Shown here: positions 13,601 to 22,600 of the stretch, in pieces
Layout: each line of letters opens with the position of its first letter
Numbering within the stretch: position 1 is the first letter of the stretch
From: Anisodus tanguticus
Taxonomy: Eukaryota; Streptophyta; Magnoliopsida; Solanales; Solanaceae
Direction of reading: 5' to 3'
Assembly (NCBI GenBank): GCA_034509755.1
Contig: CM067548.1
Span: forward strand, 10,871,188 to 10,935,187
Length of the DNA: 64,000 nucleotides
Notes under the pieces: model-generated
What the model was told of the DNA's origin: nothing
The model's database searches: none
The model's input: the letters and a program-made list of their open reading frames with translations, nothing else
Program-made: the position numbers and the translations under genes

Positions 13601-16600
13601 CTCTAAGCTTACTCTCCATGTTTCAATGTTTGTTTTGATGATAAGTTCTGGATCGACTGATAGTGAATCCACATTAAGAATGCCAATCAGTTGGGATTTG
13701 ATTGTTAGGAATTCTTTATTTAAATAAAGTTTTAATAGGTTATATTCGAGATAATAGGAATTCATTTGTCTTTGTAGAGGGTGCATCAGTTGAGAGAATG
13801 AGTTGTTATCTCCTTATCTGGTATTGGGCAATCTTCACCTCGTGAACTAGCTATTGCGGTTGAGTTAGGTGCAAGGTGCTTTTTTTTTTTACATGGTATT
13901 AGAGCCAAACCCATGACTATTTCTTGGTTTACCAATGTGGGGCTTATCTTATGTTGTCCACACAATAGATTTCCAACCTGGACATGCGAGAGGGTGTTAG
14001 ATCCCATATGATTGAGTGTATGGACTTTTATGGTCATATGCAATCCTCATCTCGTCTTTAGGGTTGAGTTAGATCCAAAATCCATCTTTTTTTACCGTGA
14101 TCAATCAACAAAATGATGTGTACGAGGAGTTTTTGCTTTTAATGGGTGAAGCAATGCGATTTGGAAGAAGGTTGCATTTTAAACAGTGAGGCCTTAAGCG
14201 ACTGAAGCAAGAAAGGATCGCGTCTTTACATCTAACTTCAAAACTGGACAAAAAAAAGGAGAAAGAGAGGAAAAATATAGCCTTTTTCTATCTGACTCTT
14301 TTTCATGTATGCTTCAGTAATCTCTTCTTCGTTGTCTTCGTTTGTTCAACCTAGTTAGACGTTGGAGAGATATTACTCACTTATCTTTCTTTTTGTTCTT
14401 ATGGTGTGCAAGCTTCTTTAATCTCTCATTGATTCCTTTATTAACTTTTCTTGTCAATTCTTTGCAGAGTAGGTAAATGCAAAAAGCAAAGAAATGCACC
14501 ATAGTCTATTTGGGCTTTAAGTGCAAAGTAAAATTTAAGTGTGAAGGCACTATTGAGGAATTAATTATGTGTGTGTATGCGTGGCAAGGAAAAATCACTA
14601 CAAGCACAAAAAAAAGAAGCTATTTGGACAAGAATTGAAAATTTATACTTTAATGAATATACAAAATGAAAATCATTTCAATCAAGTTTGAAACTCTTTT
14701 AAATTTCTTATTTAGATGAAAAGATGTAGTTTTATGTTTTTTCGAGCTAGCTTTCTTACTAAAGTTCTAATTTGTTATTCATAATCACTAAAAATTTATT
14801 CATAGCATCTTTTTAGCAATTTATGTTGTTTCGAGCTAGCTTTCTTATACTATAATTTTATTTTGTTCATAATCAGTAAAACTTCATTCATAACGTTTTT
14901 AGCAATTAATATTTCAGTTTACTAATTATATTTGTGGTTTAGTACTGTCTTCTTTAAGATAGAGCCCCTGCGTGATGAGGCGTATGCCTATGCAAAAGCG
15001 CCACTCAAGCAAGGTGAAGTGCACGACCTGGCTTCAACTGAGTTTCAGAGTTTAAACATGTTTCAAACGAACCTTTAAAAGCACCGACTCTTTATGTCGT
15101 TTTCTATTTTCCAATTTCTGTCATATAGGCAGATTGTTTTGGAAAAACCTATGACTCTTTTAGTTGAGACTAATTACAATTGCAGTCACGGAACAATTAA
15201 ATATTAAACCGAATGTTGCACATTAATATTTTCTTTTAATGGCTGATTAAGTCAAAAGTAGAAACTGTAATCAATTTTGCAATTGATATTTTGTAGTGTT
15301 TTTTTAAATTACATTTTAATGATATTTATTTTGAGCTATTGGGATTGATGTTGTCATTATTATAGATTTATTACTGTAACTAGTAATGTTTATTGCACAA
15401 CAAACTTCATACATATTAGGTATATTTCGTATTCTCTCTAAATCGAGTGCTTTCTTTCGAAGAAGAGGGTGTGGTTACTTCGGAAAAGCTCGTGTGCTTC
15501 CTTTCATGTTTAAAGTCCCATAGTTTTGTCGTTTGTTTAAACTTTTTGCTTTTGAAACCAAAGCTGTATTAGACTAACTACATCACCTTAGTCACTCCTC
15601 GACAATGTTGCTAAGAAATAAATCAAGTGCGCCGAGTATTTCTTGATTTGTGTGTGTTGGTAGGTCTTGAGACAGGCGTGGTGGTGAGGCTTGGTACTCA
15701 GGTCATTCCAAAGAAAGGAAGCTTTATGTACCTCGGGTCTATTATCCAAGGAAATGGAGAGATTGATGACGATGTCACACATCGTATTGGGGCAGGGTGG
15801 ATGAAATGGAGGCTCGCATCTGGAGTCTTGTGCGACAAAAAGGTGCCACAAAAACTTAAAAGCAAGTTCTATAGGGTGGTGGTTAGACCGACTATGCCGT
15901 ATGGAGCGGAGTGTTGGTCAGTCAAAACTTTGCACATCCAAAAGATGAAAGTTGCGGATATGAGGATGCTGAGATGGATGTGTGGGCATACAAGGAGGGA
16001 TAGAATTATAAATGATGATATTCGGGACAGAGTGGGAGTGGCCTCGGTGGAGGACAAGATGCGGGAAGTGAGGTTGAGATGGTTTGGGCATGTGCAGAGG
16101 AGAGACACAAATGCCCCAGTGCGGAGGTGCGAGAGGTTGGCTAAGGATGGGTTCAGGAGTGGTAGAGGTAGGCCGAAGAAGTATTGGGGAAAGGTGATTA
16201 GACGGGATATGGCGCATGTGCAACTTACTGAGGACATGATCTTAGATAGGGGGTTGTGGAGGATGCGAATTAGGGTAAAAGGGTAGTAGGTAGTCGAGCG
16301 TAGTTCTACTTACGCTTATAAACTGGTAGTGTAGTGTTTTTATTATAGGCCTGCTTCGCCTATCATACTAATATGCGCAGTATTACTTTATAGTTCCTCG
16401 TAGTTTGATTTCTGCTGGTATGTGTTCTGTAGTGTACTTTGTTTATCTAATTTACCTGCGGTAGTTACCGCTTCCTTTTTCAGAATGTGCTATCATGACT
16501 TATTCGCTTTTGATACCAGCATTTTCATACTGCTTTAAATTTCTTGTCCGGGTCGGATTGTTTCTCTTGTCTTGCCTTGCTTTGCTCGCTGTGCTCATGC

Positions 16601-19600
16601 TTATGCTTTGTCTTGAGCCGAGGGTATCTCAAAAACAACCGCTCTACCTACCAAGGTAGAGGTAATGTCTGCGTACACTCTACCCTCCCCAGACCCCACG
16701 TTGTGGGATTTCACTGGGTATGTTGTTGTTGTTGTTGTTGTTGTTGTGTGTTGGTAGGGCAGTGCTGGGTTCCTCATTTGTAATGTGTAGGACACAAGCA
16801 ACCTCTTTTCCTACAATAGGCTTTCTCATCTTTTTGTCTTTGCATCCATGGTTCTCCTTCATTTGCCATAGCAAATTGTTTCTCTATTCTTATCTTTTAA
16901 AGCGATTTACTGGCTTTGACGATTCCTTAACTAAGCTACGTGCTGGTTTCTTGCTGGTAGAATCAGCTTGCTGTATTCAGTTTTATTGCGTCAATATTGT
17001 TCAACTTCATGTTACCATTATAAAAAAAAATATATTGTTCAACTTCTCGTAATCTTCACAGATAGGTTTTTAGTTAGTCACATCTGGTTAAGTATTCTGA
17101 AGAAGCTTTTACTTCTTGAGCCATATTTTTCTTTTTTATTTGTTGAGACTCTTTTTTCACTAACCAGAAAAGTAGGATAATTGAACAGGTGTGAGAAAGA
17201 TGGCCTACCAAATATCGATTGGGTTCTGTCACTTGCAAAAGCTGCAGTTTTAAGACATGGGGTGAATGGACTTGTAATTGATCCATACAATGAGCTTGAT
17301 CATCAACGTCCTTCAAGCCAGTGAGTAACCTTTATTGCCTTTTTTCATAGTTGGTGAATCCATATTAACTTGTGATCTCATGATAGCCAGGACAACAAAA
17401 TGTGTAGCTCAATTTTAAAATGCATTTGCCGATTGTTCTTTTGGTATAAAGAATTAATATTTATTTATGGATATACTGTGCTGATACATTGTATAGGATG
17501 AATTCCTACCTTCTATCTGCATTTCTCCCTGCTTTATTCTTTTGCTACTATTCGTTTTCTCGTACTGCTGCCATGTGATGCTCCATTGAAAATCAATCTT
17601 TTAGTAGTCCATTCTGCTGAAGGGTCTTGACAGGCTAACAGAGTTCAAGAATTTGAGCTAGGAAAAATGAAATTCCCAAAAAATCATGGATAGTCTTCTT
17701 GCGCTTTAAAATCAGATGATGGGTTCTGTATTTTGAAATGCAGAAGAGAATGTGGCTGCAAGTAGAAGAAGCGAAATCTTTCCGTTCCTATTGTTGAGAG
17801 TAAATAATGCAGATTCTTATATTTTAAATCTATAAAAGTTAAAACAAATGCTCCCAGGTCCTGATCCCAAGGAAAGTCCCAAAAAACCTAATCCCGCCAC
17901 TCTCCTCGATTCTTCTCTCCGGCGACCTCTATCACCTTTCCGATATGACCCACAATGTTTTCCGACCTTCTCTCCATAGATTTCTCTGACCACTCTCCCA
18001 ACTCTGGCGAGCCCTACCAATAGCAAATAGCACCCTGTCGTCACAAACCCAGTTTCCGACAAAACCTAGAACATCTTCCTTCTTCCCAAAAGACATTCCT
18101 GATCACTCTCCAAGCTCCGGCGAGCACTTTCCTCAATAAATTCCTTCTTTCCGATCCGTCGGGGGGGAATCCTATGACCTTACAGAAACTAAGTCTTCCT
18201 TTGAGATTTGGTTCGAATGGGTTGAAAGTTTCAAACTTTACATTAGGAGAATGATGCTCTCTAAAGGGGCATTATGGTAGCTTTGCAGAAGATTGAAGGA
18301 GGCTTCAGATGCAAGGCAGAGACATCTCGTCTAACATTATTGTTCAAGTTCAACAAAAATATGGGAGATAAATATCTGTCATCACAGTCAATGGGCAGGC
18401 CAGACCTGTCCTTATTTTGCCTGAGAACAAATTCAATGAATGGTGGTGGTTGGGGGGGGGGGGGGGGGTTATTCTGGGATACAAGACTCAGGGGAACAAA
18501 TTCCCCAGTTATACTAGAGTATGGGGGAGTTACAAAGATACCTTCTACAAGATTAGATGGACTCAATGTGAACCAGAAATCTTGCCAGAATCAGAAACTA
18601 CTGCAACTTATTCTCCAGACGAAACAGACCTTTATCTTCTTCAAAGATGTCTGGTTGGTAGCTTCCCTGAATGCAGCGAGATCCCCACTCGCAATGACGT
18701 AAGAAGCTGGATTCATTAAACCTGGAAAGGTATGTTCATCATTCAGGTCTTCGACATGGACGTAATTCAATTCCTGTTCGAATTTCAGTCCAACAGGTAT
18801 GCGAAACACATTATGCAGGGTCTTGAATGGGAGAAACAAGGAAGCCGCCTGAAACTAGACTGGTGGACTCCTATTGCTGGACTTACCCTGCCCAAACCAA
18901 ATTTAATTGGTTGTATTTGTGTTCTCGATCTTCCCCTCCAACTTTGGTCTTCTAAAGTAATGAAAGAAATTGGAGATTTGTATGGCGGATGGTTAGAGAC
19001 TAAGGAAGAAACCTCTCTCAAGAGCCATCTACGTTGGGCAGTCTTAGGGTTAACGGGCGAGCTGAGAAAATTCCTTCTTCAGTCGATATTTTTCACGCTC
19101 CCGATCTGGTGTGAAGCTCCAGCGACATTCAGATGCTCAAAAATTGGTCGACCCGACAACCGAGGTGTCAGGGAGAAAGCGGCTACTCTCATACTCTCTG
19201 GAGAGATTGAGACTTGTCAACAAGACATGCAGAACAGAGGGGAATTATCCTGTGGTCTTTAACTCAAAAGTTGAACGGAACATGGGGCCCTATTGGACCA
19301 CGTAGCAACTTACAGTGGTCCTTTAAGCCCAGAACCTTTTAAAGAAGTTGGGCCATCTGTTCCTTTTGGGCCTTTGTCCATTAATTCAGCCACTTCCCGT
19401 TCCGTTCCTCTCACGATGAAGCCCAAGAAAATTTTATCGGCTGAGCCCTTCATCGATTCTATTAACAACTCTTGGGGGCTAGAAAATTCTTTCCCAGACC
19501 CTTGGAAGGACTCATGTGAATGGTGACAGAGCCCATGGAAAGAAGTTTAAACCTGGGAAAAGACATGCAAGATTCTCTCGATACAGATTCTGTGCCAGAA

Positions 19601-22600
19601 AATATCGACTGAGGACTGCGAGACACAAGCAGATAATACAATGGGTGATACGCATTCTGGAAATTCAAGCAGGCAGATTGGATTATTCAGTGATCCTATT
19701 CCACTTCAAGTCAAAGAACTACCCTCTGTGGAGGAAATAGATGCAAGGGCTACTATTTGGGTTCATCTAACATTATCAAACTCAATCAACTATTCAGGGC
19801 TTCTTTTGAAAGGTGCGAACACATTGCTTATGACCTGCTCATAAAGATTGATCAAAAAAGGAATAGGTCATTACAGAAGACTGAGAACCCCAACCCTGAT
19901 AACAACAAAGGGGCAGTCTCCAAGGCGGTCAGGAATTTGGCTTTTGATATTAAATTCAAAGATGGTGAGCGTGGAAGCAGAGGGAGGATCATATCACAGG
20001 AAAGCTTATGAAGACTAAAATTTTGTCTTGGAATGTAAGGGGGTTGAATAATGATACTAAAAGGAGACTGGTTAGGAATCTAATCCAACAGCTGATCTAA
20101 ATGTCCTTGTAGAAACTAAATTGGGGGTTTCAAGCTCAAACGTTATTCCACAACTGTGGCTTAACAGATGGATGGGGGAATTACACTTGGATGCCATAGG
20201 CAGGAGTGGTGGCATAGTTGTGATGTGGGATAAAAAGAGCTGGAGGGGGAAACTAGTAGACAATGGTGTGATTGCCTTCAAATTTGAAGGGATCACCCAA
20301 GACCTGATCTGGTTCCTAAGTGCTGTATATGTTGAATGTGACAAAGTGGCAAGAAGGGAGTTATGGTGGGAACTATCTTCTGTAGAGTTTATGTGAGGAG
20401 CTTGTGTTATTTCCTGTGACTTCAATATCACCAGATATCCCTTTGAAAAATCTAATGGACACAGGTTTACTGTGGCCATGGCAGAATTATCAGATTGGAT
20501 AAAAGACTCAGAACTCTTTGATCCTCTGTTATTTGGAGGATCATACACTTGGAGGAGGGGGGTCAATCACATGACTGCTTTTAGAATTGATAGGTTCTTA
20601 TTCTCTTTCCAATGGGGGAGCTTTTCCTTCATATGAAACCGTCTATCCTCTCAAAGATAGGGTCAGGTCACTGCCCTATTCTACTTTCATGTGGTGACTT
20701 GGAATATAGGAAGTCATACTTCAAATTTGAGCAATGATGGCTAAGAGTGGAGGGTTTCAAGGACACAGTTCATTCATGGTGGCTGTCTTTGATGTGACTG
20801 GGACCCCTGCTTTTGTTCTAGCATCAAAACTGAAATTGCTTGAGGAGAATCTGAGGAGTGGTCTAAGGATCACAGAGACAACTGGAGACAAAGAAGAGAG
20901 GTTATTTTGAGCCAATTCTCTACTTTGGATAACATTAAAGATCATAGAACTCTCTTTGAAGATGAAGTGCTTCAGAAAATGCACCTAGAAATTGACTTTG
21001 AATAGGTAGTCATAGAATTGAGGAAGTTGCTTGTAGGCAGAGGCCTAGGGTCCAATCACTGAAAGTGGTGACAAGAACACTAAATATTTCCACATAATAC
21101 TACAGCTCATAGGAGATTCAATTCAATTGACACTCTTGAGGTTGATGGCACAACCATCACTGAACCTGCCCTATCAAAGAAGCTATTGAGAATTTATACC
21201 AAAAGCTGTACAAACAAACTGAGTGGAGACTTGCTTTCAATTTACATGGCTTACAGGTGTGGATACTAAAGAACAGGAATGGTTACAAAGGCAATTCGAA
21301 GAGGAGGTTATTGACTGTATCAAACTATCTGCCAGTGACAAGGCACCTGGTCCTGATGGTTTCCCAATGAACTTCTATCAATATTTTTGGGATCTGATCA
21401 AGGAAGATATCATGAGTACATTACAACATTTCCATTTCCATTAGGTGTTCGAAAAGAGCTTTAATGCTACTTATATTTCCCTCATGCCTAAGAAGATGGG
21501 AGCTTCTGAACTTGAAGATTTCAGACCCATTAGTCTCAGAAGTTGAATGTACAAGATCATTGGTAAGCTACTGGCAGAAAGATTGAAAAAAGTCTGGAGT
21601 AAACTGGTCAATAACCATCAGATGACATTCACCAAAGGCCTCATATGGATGCTGCTCTTATAGCTAGTGAATGTGGGGACTCTAAGACTTAGAGGCAGTG
21701 TTCCAGGTGTTATATGTACAAACTAGACAGAGAGTATTTGATCATGTTCTACTCACTGAGCATTCTCAAACAGATGGGCTTTGGTGTGAGGTGGTTGAAA
21801 TGGATTGGATTTAGCATCAAAACTATCAGGTTCTCAATTCTGATAAATGGAGAACCTGTTGGTTTTTTCCTTCTGAAAGAGGTCTTAGGTTTTAGACAAG
21901 GTGACCCTCTTTCACCTTTCCTTTTCATTGTTGCCATTGAAGGCTTCAACATCACGAGGATTGGAGTTCAGAATAGGTGTCTGAATGGCTTCAGGATAGG
22001 CTGCAGATTAGGTGAAGATATGGAAATTTGTCACTCACTCTATGCTGATGACACTGTCATCTTCCGTGAAGCTGAATTTATAACAAATTTGCTATATCAG
22101 GATGATTCTCTTAACATTGGAGGCCACTTATGGATTATGTGTAAATTGGAGAAAGAGGAGCTTATTCATTATCAATGAGGTGACACATGGAGGGACTGGC
22201 TAGCATTCTGGGATGCAGGATAGGTCCAACTTTTCAGGACATTTTTGTTACAAGATTGGCTATGGCAGCAAAGTCTCCTTTTGCGGGGATGCCTGGAATG
22301 GTCAGGAGACTCATGAATTCCTATTCAGCTATGTTCTCCTTATGTAGCAATCCTGAAGCTACTGTGGCCTACAATTGGCCTCTCAAGGCTGGAATATCCA
22401 TTTCAGAAGGCATCTAAATGACTGGGAGGTAGATATGATGGCAAGGATGCTTCAAGATCTTAGTAATTTCAAAGGTATCAATGAAACTCCTGACACTATC
22501 ATGGGGAAACATGACAAAGATGGCAAGTTCTCTATTAACAAGTTATACAAGAAGGAGATTTTGGAGCAGCCAGGTTGCAAGATAGGGCCATGCAGACAGG

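Noticed and set aside
15869..16237. Antisense open frames over 100 codons
   Set aside because: Shadows of the RTE coding strand, which carries the recognisable motifs.
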